Of a stretch of DNA of 64,000 nt, positions 47,953 through 58,896 are shown one piece after another. The notes beneath the pieces are model-generated. The model was not told the DNA's origin and did not search any database. It was given only the letters and a program-made list of their open reading frames with translations. The stretch is from NCBI RefSeq assembly GCF_954871325.1, contig NC_088776.1, positions 53,772,569-53,836,568 on the forward strand. The letters are read 5' to 3'. The stretch comes from Gordionus sp. m RMFG-2023. Its lineage: Eukaryota; Nematomorpha; Gordioida; Chordodea; Parachordodidae. Position 1 is the stretch's first letter. Every line of letters starts with the position of its first letter. The translations under genes and the position numbers were made by a program.

Positions 47953-48589
47953 GTATAATTATATCATAAACTTCAATGGAATAAAATTTAAATGAAGCCT
48001 ACCACTTCCTTTTAACCCTTCAATCTCTAGCGAGATTTATGAGAAACCAAGCGTGTTTGTATTAATATTATATATAAAAGGTTAATTAATATGGAATCTC
48101 AAATATCTTTATTAAATTTATCTTGGAATCAAAATTTTATCTATTTTTTTGGTTCAGTAGTTATTTAAGATATAAACGTTTCACGAATGATCGGAACTAT
48201 GTAACTCTACTATATCGATTACATGAATTTTAAATAAAAATCATTTTTTTTAAATTATTATTGATATATAAATATGCTATTATATTATAAAATTCCTTAA
48301 GACAAAATTTAAATATATTGTATTTTGTATGAAATACAGAGTTGTTAAGGAGCGGCGCTCCTGGAACGCCGTTTCATTTTTTCAAAATCCTCCTTTATAA
48401 AAATGAGGAGCAGGAGCTAGCTCCTTTTAGGGCTTTATTAAATGTTGAGCCGAGTTTTAATTAGTTTTGATCCAATCATTTTAATTATTAAACATAAAGT
48501 TTTTCCTTTTTATATTGAAATTTTTTTGGAAAATCTTGTATGTCTTATAAATATTCATTTTATAGATATATAATAAAAAATAGTTTTAG

Positions 48590-48790
48590 ATATTATAGAT
48601 TTAGAGATCATAGAAGAAAAAATCGAATTTCTATTTCCATCATTCAAAAAATATTTTAAACTTCTAAAAGATGCTGATCCAAATGATCAAACAAATTTAA
48701 GGGTAAAATGCTTTTTGTGTTTAAATAAAACTATTTCATTTTCAAGTGAGAGCTTCAATCTAAAAAAGTTTCTAAGAGTAAAATATATTT
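48590..48790 (+). pseudogene. hAT transposase N-terminal scrap (BED-finger-like)
   Basis: Near 48690-48770 the plus strand reads RVKCFLCLNKTISFSSESFN, resembling the start of a BED-type zinc finger (C-X2-C) with the S.S..NL..HL pattern of hAT transposases. The matching His pair is not preserved. No start codon assigned. Confidence 0.4.
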
Positions 48791-49134
48791 CTTTTAATAC
48801 AAAATGATATCTATTTATACGTTTTAACTCTCAAGAAGGTAAATTAATTAAAGAGATTAATAAAAGGTTTATAATAAAAAAATAAATTATATCTATTTAA
48901 ATAACTTTATTGTAGATTTTTAAATGTTTATAATGATGATAATATCATTGCAGCTATATCCTACATTCAAATTAAATTGGGAATGGATAAAAAATCTTCA
49001 ATTAATTAAGAAAACAAATTTCTGATGCAAAAATAACTAAATCATTAACGGGAACCTTGCAATATTTTTGCATTCCATGAAATTGAAGATCAGGATCCTA
49101 AAATATTGGACAAATATTTTTTTAAAATGATACC

Positions 49135-49317
49135 AAAATTACTATTTTTGATAAATTTCCTGAATTAAAAAATAAAAAATACAACCCGCTTCCCTATAGT
49201 GCTCCTGTGAAGAGTCTATTTAGTATTGCTAAACAGGTCTTAGGGGAGAAGCATGGATATTTGTTAGATTCTAATTTAGAAAATTTATTACTTTTAAAAG
49301 CTAATAAAAGGTTATAA
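49135..49317 (+). pseudogene. hAT transposase C-terminal dimerisation domain
   Basis: An open stretch of about 60 codons reads FDKFPELKNKKYNPLPYSAP, then VKSLFSIAKQVLGEKHG and LENLLLLKANKRL, ending in a stop. This is the hAT dimerisation domain, whose family consensus has PLP.SAP.ERLFS.A......R..L.......LL.L..N. The middle of the transposase, including the catalytic residues, is missing between here and 48790, so the element is non-autonomous. Because this domain is well kept, the deletion derivative is not very old. Confidence 0.8.
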
Positions 49318-49769
49318 ATATTTTGATAGATAATTTAATATAAATAAAGCTTTTTGATTAAAAAAAAATAAGATTTTATTTCGTATACCCTCTAAAAAAA
49401 TGAAAATCAAAGGAGCGGTTATGGAGTGGCGCTCCATTACTTGGGGCGGGAGCTAGCTCCTTTTAAAAATGTAGTAGCGAGAGCGGGAGGTAGCTCCTTT
49501 TTAGAAGGTATGAGCAGGAGCGTGAGCTAGCTACTTTTAAAAATGAGCGTTAACAACTCTGATAAAATATATCAAAAAGACATCATAAAGCTATATTATT
49601 TTGATGGATTCCAAAACTTACTATACTCTTCGTGAAAAACACAGGGAACCAATCTAAATAATCTATAAATTAGAAATTGACCCACTCCAAGTTCTAAAAT
49701 TTTTGCATGGTAAAATTAACAAACTTCCAAGTCATATTTTTTTTACTGTATATTTAAATCTTATTTTAT

Positions 49770-50030
49770 ATTAATGAGTTAAGGTCAAAATTATTCATTA
49801 TAATTATTACATGATGGAGATTATGCCTATAGTATTTTTTTAATATCATATTTGTTGTTTTAATGTATAGAAGAGGATATTATCATTTACAATGAAGGTT
49901 AAATCATTCAATTATTTTCACAAAATAAATGTAACATTTTTTACACATTCATATTTTATATTGATAATTTTAGATTTAATGACTTGGCTATAAATTTAAG
50001 AACTGGATATTTCAAAAATTATTTGTAATC
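49770..50030 (+). repeat. Duplicated micro-exon pair, copy 1
   Basis: Matches 51380-51640 in order: tatgc(c/t)tatagtat, ttttaa...gtag/tatag acceptor, gatatt, aaatcattcaatt, ttttcac, taacattttttac, ttttatatt, gat(t)ttaatga. The duplication carries two small exons with their intron. A LINE relic lies between the two copies. Confidence 0.7.
49871..49897 (+). CDS. Host gene micro-exon, 27 nt, phase 1-1
   Basis: Acceptor tttaatgtatag, donor atgaag|gttaaa. In phase 1 it encodes E-EDIIIYNE, an acidic segment. The corresponding exon of the second copy (51477-51503) has at in place of the donor gt, so this copy is the one likely to be used. Symmetric and skippable. Confidence 0.42.
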
Positions 50031-50084
50031 GCCTTAAAACAACTATAGTTTCAAGTTGAGCCTCGTACCAAGTTGGGTTAGACG

Positions 50085-51170
50085 TGAAAGGAGGCTATGA
50101 AGCCGCAATTCACTGCAGTCGATTAGTTGTATCCAACCTCAAACCCGAGGAATTTTTTGTAAAACTTGACATATCCAATGCCTTTGATTTAATTAATAAT
50201 GTGATCGATATCTTCTTTTAAACCTCCCCGGATTATCACAATTCCCCAAATTCAATATTGTTTAAAAAATCTTGTGCTTTCGCATTTGAAATCTTTTAAA
50301 AGAATACGAAAAAAACATTTTAAAAATGATGCAAGAGTTATTACTGGAGGCTTAGACTGAGATCTGCAATAGTTATTGCCCTCGTTTCTTTTATATCTTC
50401 TATCCATTAAACGAATTTATCAAATCATTTTAATTGATAATTTTAGTTTGTTGGACGAAGCCTTAAATTGTTAGCATATCAATACCTTGCCAAATACACC
50501 TAAATTTATTATTTTTTTAAAGCAAAAAAACTGGGATATAGGATTGGTATCTTATTCCCTCGCATACCTAAATACAAATCCCTCCTTAGGATGCTTAATT
50601 TCAAAAATCTCTACATTTCCTACCCTAGTATCTTAAAATAGATGACCACTCTTTTAGTTATGAAATCAGTTTACGCCTGGTCATACAAATTTTTAACCAA
50701 TTCAATAGATGTGATTAGGTAGCAGATTTTGCACTGCGCTGCATTATAAATTCACATCAAAAATAAATTGACTAAACAAAATAAATATCTCACGTGCATT
50801 CTTGAACTAACGCTCAGCTTGGACAAAAAACGCCCCAACGGTAAAACTATAGTCCCATTTATATCAATCAAATGGTATGTGATTTTACTTGCATAGATCC
50901 CCTTGCCCCTTCTAATAATATACACGACCCTCCTCTCGTGGCTGACTCATTAAAATGCTAAAAATATTCTTACCGATAGGTGATAACCACTTCTTTTTCG
51001 TCGTATTATTACCTTCTGCTCGTTTGTACAAGCCGATTTGAATCCTTACAAAACGGCTTCAAAATCCATAAGGAAAAAAAAGCACACATCTCTCCTTTTT
51101 ATAAAACAAAACAAAACATTAATACCCCAATAATTCGGTCAAATTATGCACAGTGTAATTCGGCCTGAAT
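50085..51170 (+). pseudogene. LINE-type reverse transcriptase relic
   Basis: The plus strand near 50090-50200 reads GYEAAIHCSRLVVSN, then FFVKLDISNAFDLINNV. This is the G..EAA.H..R and KLD.SNAF..... pair that opens the RT domain of a group of non-LTR elements. Further on, near 50350-50400, a patch resembles the G.QQGDPL.P.LF motif in a shifted frame, and coding-like sequence continues with many stops to about 51170. It lacks recognisable endonuclease and 3' end. It lies between the two copies of the host micro-exon pair. Clade not resolved. Confidence 0.6.
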
Positions 51171-51379
51171 TATTCATTTATATCATTTTCATTTTTAATT
51201 CTTTTTTTTAGGTTTTTTTTAAAATTTTAATATAATATTTGTTCTCTTTTAAAAATATAAATGTTATTTTAATATATATTTATATATTTTTTTAAATAAA
51301 TAATAATTTATTAAAAGATAAAAATGGATATTTATTTGAAATTGGAGTTTATTAAATTCTACTGAAGCATTTACGTTAT

Positions 51380-51640
51380 GTTTTCAGATAATACAATAAA
51401 TGTAATCTATTATGCTTATAGTATTATTTTTTTAATATTTTATAAAAATCTTTATATTTGTTTTTAAAATATGTAGGAGGGGATATTCCTGCTTCCGATA
51501 AATATAAAATCATTCAATTCTTTTCACAATATTAATTTAACATTTTTTACATAACATTTTATATTAATATTAGATTTTAATGATTTTGCTATGGATTTGG
51601 CCGTCGATTTAGAGCTGGATGATCCACTAGGTTTATTCGA
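51380..51640 (+). repeat. Duplicated micro-exon pair, copy 2
   Basis: Counterpart of 49770-50030. Here the first exon of the pair (51477-51503, reading G-GDIPASDK) has lost its GT donor, while the second exon (51574-51630) is intact. Confidence 0.7.
51574..51630 (+). CDS. Host gene micro-exon, 57 nt, phase 1-1
   Basis: Acceptor ttaatattag, donor ccactag|gtttat. In phase 1 it encodes D-FNDFAMDLAVDLELDDPL, strongly acidic. In copy 1 the matching exon (from about 49978) has one T fewer and runs out of frame. The intact second exon thus survives only here. Symmetric phase as in the other small exons. Confidence 0.48.
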
Positions 51641-51649
51641 ATATTGGGA

Positions 51650-54070
51650 TATATAATTTACATTACAAACTTAAGATTCTTTATTTTTTTGGAAAAGAAG
51701 CTTAGAGACCGACTTAAATATATAGTTTGCTTCAAATACAATTATCACTAAAAATCATAAAGAATATAAGCAAACATTGTGGCTACTTTAAAAAAAGTTG
51801 AATTAGATCTTTTTCCAAAAAAAAAATTAAATTGCAAATTAGTTTAAAGATACTTCTGACCATATCATTTATCTCTTAGGTCTAGGCCAATCTATTTATT
51901 TCGATACCGTTTTTCAAATTGATATAAATTAAATTTTAAATAATCTATTATTTTTTAAAAGGTTCTCAAGGTAAATTAAAGATTTTTATTTTATAATTTT
52001 TTTAAATCAATTCCTTTTAGGATATATTTATGATTGATCCTTCAAGTAATTATCATTTTAGAATAAAAAATTTTGTTTCCCAAATAAATATATCATATAG
52101 ATTTGGGTTATATAAAGTTACAGGCAACAACTTTATTAAATGTATTTTGATACTGCTCAGCTCTGCAATAATTACTCAAGTTAATGAACTAATCCACGAG
52201 TAAACATTTTGACAAAAGGACAAAGTCAGAATTTATAGGGATTTTTACCCATCTTTCTGCTATCATATATTATTTCTTGGATTAACAAATGCGCTTAATA
52301 TCTTTGAATATATGAAATGTAGGAGTTTTTTATAAGATGGCTAATGTTATTACTTAACACACAACAGAACATATGTAATCACTACAATATGTATTAACTT
52401 TTATGCTGAAAGTGGGAGACAAACTAAAACTTTTAAAATTAAAGAATTTTAGAAAAAAGTGCAATATATTATGTATAAATAGCACTAATATAAACAAGTC
52501 CCAGAAATTACAAATTCCTTTTCCCATAAAATCTAGAGGACCTAGTGTGCTATCTCCTTTCTAAAATTGTATTATATGGATCATCATCAATCAGGGATCT
52601 ATAATTCTTGAATATCATACCAACCTAAATTCGTGATCCTGCGTAATCTAGCTGCTCACCAAACGTAATAGGGGGAACAAATTATCCCACAACTAATTCA
52701 TAAAAAGATTGAAATGTTGTTATCACGCTCCAATTTGCTTTAAAGAAACGACACAGAACAGCTTAATAACCTCAATTCATTTGTTATAGATAAGACTAGT
52801 TATAAATGACTAGAAGCCTATCCAATCCGGTAGACACCAAAATTTAGATAAGGTTTGGTATAAAAATATCTGAACGCCATCAAAGATATGTGACACAAGT
52901 TGATTAAAAGCCATGATATTCTTTTTCTTGTTTTGTTAATAGATTAATAAAATTAATCAGAAAACACGGTGATAATATTGCAACACAGCTCGAATGCGTA
53001 ATTCCCAAATATTACCAACTCATTCAGGATATAAGCTTATCCCATAAGACAGCAAACATATTTAGTGGGATTTACCTGTTTCGTATTTTTATCCTCATGG
53101 CAATTATGATTCATTTGAAATTCTTGTGAGAAAAAAACTTCATAAATATTCGCATTCCTGATAACACCTTCATCCCAATAGAAATACTAACTTCTTCATT
53201 TTTTGGAAATGAGGCCAAATCTCTTTTGCAATTCGAAGAAATCCACAATCTCAAGATCATTAAAAATTAGATAAAATAATAAGCTTTGGATAATAAATTA
53301 TTTAAAGGTTCATATCCATTATATCAAAAAACTTATATATTTGTTAAAATATTTTAATTTTTTTTTATTTAATGTTTTTCATTAAAATGTTTTGTAAATT
53401 TAAATTCTTTTGTTGTTTTTTAAATTATTTTTAATATATTTATTTTAATAAATAAAAGTTAACAAAAAAAATAGACGCAATAAAAAATAACAGCATTTCT
53501 TGAATATTTAATATCCTTTTTAGCCTCATTATCATGAGAAATATTTTAAAAACTTACTTAATAGTGCCAAATTACATAAATTAGCAATCAAGATATTTAT
53601 TTAGACTGTTGAAGAAAATAAAATGTTTAGGATTAATAAATAATAATAGCTAATAAAGCTACTTTGTGCCCTAAATATTGGTAAGGTAGCGATAGCTACT
53701 GACCCATAATAAAACGAACTATGTGCTTAATTTTATAATACAGCCTGATTAAGATGAAGCACCATAGCCTATAAGCCCAGAAAGTTATCAATCGCAGAGA
53801 AATTCACATATTCCACTTATATTTATTTGGGAGATTATATTTTTTACTGATAACGAATCACAACATTTGTAATAAATATAGTCTTATCAAAAATTACGAA
53901 TAATATATCAGTTCGATAGATAGAACTAATAAAAATAATTATTAAATATCTTACAAAAGCAAGAAATGCAGAGGTGAAAAAATTATCTAGAGCAGGCACT
54001 CAAAACTAGAAATTGGCCAAATTAAAATGATTCGAAAAAATGGACGATTAAATTTAATATAAATAGACCG
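51650..54070 (+). mobile_element. Faint Ty3/gypsy-like fossil
   Basis: Near 52210-52330 the plus strand reads with an FLGLTNALNIFEYMK-like patch, close to the FGL.NAP..F..... motif of Ty3/gypsy reverse transcriptase. Near 53760-53870 there are patches resembling the end of the associated RNase H (KLSIAEKFTYST and FYTDNESQH). Between them the sequence is coding-like in composition but unassignable. It is broken throughout and has no recognisable LTRs. Boundaries are estimates, and more than one element may be mixed here. Confidence 0.4.
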
Positions 54071-54141
54071 CACGTTTTAACAGAAAAATATTATATCTTC
54101 TAATACTATTGAGATAATTTGACATGGATAATATAAAATTA

Positions 54142-54468
54142 ATTGCACTCATACCAGATAATTTTTTCCCTCTTCTAAAATTTGCCTATTATCATAAATA
54201 TCATTTTAAACTTTCCTCCTACACCCCCTTTTCCCAAATAATATATATAAAAAAATAATAATAATTTTTTTTAACTAATGACTATAATTCAAAATATTTA
54301 AAAATATCATTTTTATAATAAAAATAGGTAAAACCACAAATTATTATTTAAAAATGTAACATATCCAAATCCTGCAATAGGTGATCTTAATAATCTCCAT
54401 AAAATTTATAGTGAAAAAATTAATTTATTAGTTCATTCCAACCACTCTTTTAGAAAATTCTTGTTTAC
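54142..54468. mobile_element. Eroded short transposon, copy 3 of the C-tract family
   Basis: Shares ccctcttctaaaatttgcct, atcattttaaac, acaccccctttt and a right edge gtttacgcctgtg with the copies at 33606 and 38966, though the C runs are shorter. No target duplication could be fixed. Confidence 0.4.
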
Positions 54469-54469
54469 G

Positions 54470-56509
54470 CCTGTGTAAACAAAGATAACTCTATTTTATT
54501 TTTATTAACCTAAATATGTTAACTATACAACACATCATATTATGAATTTGATATATACATTCGAGTTTTTTATTGTATCATGGCCCATACAGTAAGTTGC
54601 TAACATAATGAAAATTTATAATTTTCCTACATCGCAGTGGGGCAAGGTAATCTAAAATATATAAAATACAATTTTTAAGCTGTAAAGTTGTTAGAATTTT
54701 TGGCAATGAATAGATTTTTCTGATAAATAAATTAGAAAAACTAATAGATTATATAAATAACCTAGAAATTTTTTCTAAATTTGATTTTGGCAGAATTTTA
54801 CTATTTTTAATAACACTAAACAACCTCTCTTTTTATATTAAAATTTTGTATTCGTTGACAATATACAAAAAATTTGATGAATTATCCGTTAATAAATGAA
54901 TAGGAAAATTCATTTCGATACATTTATATTTTGAGAAAATAAAAAAATATTACCATAATATATATGATTCTATTAATTAAAAGTTGAAGAAATGAATATC
55001 AACATTGGTATATTTTTAAAAAAATTTATCCCCTAAATTATAATTTGGCTCGGTCCTAAACCCGGGTACACGTGCTAGGCCATGATTTATTTTAAATCCG
55101 GACAGAGCCAAAAAATAATTTAAATCGAGTTGGGCAGTGATGGTACCTCTTGTCTCTGAGAAAAATTAAGCATTTTACATAAATTCTAAATTTAGAAAAT
55201 GTTTGTAAATGACTAAATAAAATAATATCTCATTTTTTAACAAATTTGTTTTTAATTGAAAATAATGCACAAATACGTTTTAAAAATAGTACCTACTTTA
55301 ACAATACCCTTAGTTTTAACGCTCTACTTCTTTGAGAATGTACCTTTATTAATATAAAGATGCTAAATGCTACTTTTTCGAGAAAGTAATTGTAAAGATT
55401 ATGAGATGTTTTTTATAGCTATATTTATTATAAATATATTTATGAAACAGTCCAATACGTTGACCAAAGTAAACTATGCTTGAAAATTAAACATTTTTTT
55501 ATTCATACTTATATTTTCTAAATACGACATAAATTTTTTTATTTTTATTTTTAGCTGGTGCAAGTAAAAAAATTTTTAATATACCGTTTCTGTTACAATT
55601 TTTTCAACATTACTTTTTTAATAATATAACGGGATGATCAGCCTATATTATTTCTTAGAAATATTTCAATATTATATAATTTTTATCTATTGTAATTTTA
55701 TTTATTTTTCTAGATGTTCAGTTCTGAAGGTTCAAAAATTTATCCATTTTCCATGCTCATAGCTAAATAATTTTGTTTCAAAAATTTATATTGGAAAGAT
55801 TTTGAGCATTTTAGAATTAATATTAATTCTAACTAATGAGAAAAGTCGATAATCTATTATATATTTTGCCTCAATTAAAGTCTACCACTTTAATTTTTTT
55901 GTGCATCATTATTTAGATTAAAAAAATATATAATGCTTTATTTTCTTAAATGAGCTTGGCAAAGTTAAATATTGCGTCAACATATAGCAATTGCTAAAAA
56001 AGCGACCAAATACAACCTATTTATTTTTTATTATATTTTAATGGAACATGTGGTCGAGTCTAATCTACTATTTAACACTCCCCATAGAAAGGGATCACTA
56101 TTTAATTTAAAAAAATATGCTCTTTGCTCCTATTAGAGCCCAGAATAACAGATTTCACGCACTCATTCGACTAACTCATAAATACTCTTAGAAAATAACT
56201 ATTTTATAAATATATATTATATATAAAAACCTATTATCTCAATATCACATTTTGGTTGACTCAATCGCACCATGCCATATTTAACATTAACCAATAAGCT
56301 TTAGGACATTTTATTTACCTATATAAAACATTTTAAAATATTCTTTTCATCTAATTCAGAATTTTGAAAAATAAATTATGGAATGTGATTAAATAAAAAT
56401 GACAACATGAAATCTAATTGTATAATGAACTTTTCTAGTATAATTGTTTTTCAAATTTAATATTATTATATTAGTAAAAATAATGATAATTTTTTCATAC
56501 TTTTAGTCT
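54470..56509. other. AT-rich intron with a few isolated splice-site pairs
   Basis: No bounded repeat. Two 9-nt segments have acceptor and donor and symmetric phase 1: 54638-54646 (catcgcag|TGGGGCAAG|gtaatc) and 55555-55563 (tttttag|CTGGTGCAA|gtaaaa). A third, 55714-55729 (tttttctag|ATGTTCAGTTCTGAAG|gttcaa), has an excellent acceptor but the wrong phase. A GC-richer patch (aacccgggtacacgtgctaggcc) lies at about 55058-55081. None is called as an exon. Confidence 0.35.
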
Positions 56510-56517
56510 CTAAAGAC

Positions 56518-56849
56518 CAATGACATATATAATACCTAGACTGACGATTCATTCATTAAAATACATTTTTAAGCGTCGTTAAAAGCAAATCAGCTGGATC
56601 CGCCATTTTGGTAACCCTTATGATAATTATTCTCAAGTTAAAAACTACGATTAGATTGGAAACTTGCTTCTTTAATTATCTCGTTGATCAGGCAATTCTT
56701 TAATAAATTTTGCATTAGATATAGGAATAAATTAGGCAATCGTTTAAAATTTTAATAATGATTAAACCAAGATGGCGTCTCCAGCTGGTTTGCATTGATG
56801 TACACTTTTAATGAATGAATCGTCAGTCTAGGTTTATTATATGTCATTG
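56518..56849. mobile_element. Palindromic hAT MITE, 332 bp, perfect 8-bp target duplication
   Basis: The left end is CAATGACATATATAATACCT and the right end, reverse-complemented, CAATGACATATAATAAACCT. Inverted homology runs on through AGACTGACGATTCATTCATT for about 100 bp, with a ccagctgg core in both arms. Flanks are ctaaagac at 56510-56517 and again at 56850-56857, a perfect 8-bp duplication. Length, target size and long terminal repeats fit a foldback-type hAT MITE. It has no coding capacity and lies in the intron before the exon at 58284. Confidence 0.92.
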
Positions 56850-56869
56850 CTAAAGACACATGTTGCGCT

Positions 56870-57600
56870 TGCTTATTAATTAAATATGGATTCTACAATG
56901 AAAAGCAATCTCAAATAAAATTTATTTCCGATCTAAATATTTATAGAGCTATTAAAATATCATTTAGAGATCAAATAGTACCATTGAACATTTTTGAAAA
57001 GAGGTATGAAGAAAATCGACAAAACGCTTAAAAGATTTGATAGGATTCTACTTAGAATAATACTAAAACAAATAATTTTAAAGACTCGTCTACTCTCCTA
57101 AAGATTGTTTTTAAATTTACTTCTATTTGAAAGATAATAAGTTATCCATTATAAAATATAAAATCTTTAGTTTATTATTTCTTTCTTATTCAACTTATTT
57201 ATAAAAAATAGGTGTAAAAAAAATATAAAAATGGATGAATCGTTAGAAAATTAGCCATTTGAATTAGGGATAAATGGAATCAGTATTTTGCAATTAAATC
57301 TAGATTAAGAGAAAATGAATTCATGTAATAATCTCTTATTGAGAAATAAAAATGATTGAAGAAAAAGGGTTGGAAAATTTTAAATGTGTGATATCAACAA
57401 ATATGCAACTGAAGAAGGTAAAAGATTTTGCTGAACTAAAGGAACTGTTATGCCTTAAATTCCTATGAATTTTAATAAATTATAAGTCAAGAAATAAACT
57501 GAATTTTTTAGATAAATTCTCATTTCAAGAGCATATGTTACCTTATTTAGTAAGAATTCTCATAAAATGGTTGTTATATAATATAGTATCTGAATAGTTT
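56870..57600 (+). pseudogene. Unassigned coding-like relic
   Basis: Two plus-strand stretches read unlike AT noise. About 56874-57030 (about 50 codons, including YRAIKISFRDQIVPLNIFEK) and about 57345-57580 (including ENFKCVISTNMQLKKVKDF and FSFQEHMLPYLVRILI, with a stop between). No family recognised. Possibly transposon debris. Confidence 0.25.
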
Positions 57601-58283
57601 AAATAACTTGACCGAATAAAAATATATGGGCCATCCAATATTTCTATCCTCATACCTTTAAAAAATAAGGCTTACAATTTTAACAGAAGAGTTTAAGGTT
57701 GAGTTTTTCCAAAAAGAAACTTGTTGTTTAAATTGAAGTGGTATTTTATAACAATATGTAAAAATAATATTAGAATTAAAAATATACTATAAAGCCGATT
57801 TTAGGCAAAAAAATGATTACAAAATTCCAAATTTTTTAAATTCTTTATTTAAAATTTACGGAAAAACGCGACTTTTGTAAGCACAATATTTTCTCTTAAG
57901 GGCGTACCCTCACATAACATTTTAATATTTGAAACCTGATGTTTGAATCTCATTTTGTGATTCAGTTTAAAAAAATATATAAATCTTACCAACCTCATCT
58001 CCTAATAAGAAAAATATTCAACAAATGTGAAAATAATTTATTGAAAAATTAATACAGAAAGAAGAAATTCATATTTAACAATTGATTTCCATGTAGTGTT
58101 AAGGTTGATCACATGAATCCTTTATCAAAAAGGAGTAACTTAATATAAATATATTGGTATAATTTTCCCCGTGATAATCGGACACACCTCAAATTGGCAT
58201 GAAAAATATTTTTCAAAAAATTAATTTTAATTAATAAAATATACATCTAATATTAATATTTTAATAATGGTGTTTATTTAAAG
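57601..58283. other. AT-rich intron sequence
   Basis: No gene, repeat or element recognised apart from A/T-rich low complexity. Confidence 0.4.
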
Positions 58284-58331
58284 CAAATCTATATGAATCT
58301 GAAGAATATAATGTGGCTTTAACTGGTGAAG
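58284..58331 (+). CDS. Host gene micro-exon, 48 nt, phase 1-1
   Basis: Acceptor tgtttatttaaag, donor ggtgaag|gttata. In phase 1 it encodes (x)-NLYESEEYNVALTGE, acidic with two tyrosines. It joins the next exon in phase to give ...LTGE-G-DIVET. The pair of adjacent small symmetric exons just before a terminal exon is typical of an alternatively spliced cytoplasmic or linker tail. Confidence 0.5.
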
Positions 58332-58636
58332 GTTATATTAGAAGTAATTTTAATAACTTTTTCAAAAAATAATTTATTAAAAATTATATCATTATTAAAT
58401 TTGTTATGCTTAAAATCTTATAGGGTATCATTTATAGTAACTGTTAAATTATCACTGCTGCTACTATAACTGACTCCTAAGGCTCTAGTGAATATTTATT
58501 TTATTTAGTTAGTTTTCTATATAATATATCATCTGCTTTATAAAGAATTATGTAAAGGCCAACAACTAATGTCATATAATTGTTTTGAATTGTCTTATTT
58601 TTGTATATTCACTTTTAAACTATATTTAAATTTTAG

Positions 58637-58672
58637 GAGATATTGTAGAAACTCCCTATCAAGAAATGGAAG
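58637..58672 (+). CDS. Host gene micro-exon, 36 nt, phase 1-1
   Basis: Acceptor atttaaattttag, donor atggaag|gtataa. In phase 1 it encodes G-DIVETPYQEME. It continues the acidic tail and joins the terminal exon in phase. Size and symmetry match the exons at 47920, 49871, 51574 and 58284. Confidence 0.5.
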
Positions 58673-58896
58673 GTATAACAGTTTTTTTTTTAATTTTTAT
58701 AGCTAGGTATTTTTTCTTCTAAAATAAAATCCTAATTTAATTACTTTATTAAATTAATTTTTAGTTTAATTATTGAAGGAACCGAGTTTCTAGTTTAAAA
58801 AAATTTTGAATAAATATATACTACCTATTGTGCTTAAATATTTATATAAAATTGATATATACAAGAACAGTGGGTTATTATTTTTGTTGTTTGTAG

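Larger units (their letters stand above)
48337..49561 (+). mobile_element. hAT transposon, 1225 bp, internally deleted
   Basis: The left end begins CAGAGTTGTTAAGGAGCGG and the right end, reverse-complemented, CAGAGTTGTTAACGCTCAT. Flanks atgaaata (48329-48336) and ataaaata (49562-49569) match at 7 of 8 bases, an 8-bp target duplication. Both subterminal zones carry many copies of a gagcgggagctagctcctttt-like word (best at 49385-49550), probably transposase binding sites. Inside are the two ends of a hAT transposase. It lies in an intron of the candidate host gene. Confidence 0.9.

Noticed and set aside
55714-55729. 16-nt segment with an excellent acceptor and a GT donor
   Set aside because: Its length and stops do not fit the phase-1 chain, so it was left out of the gene model.
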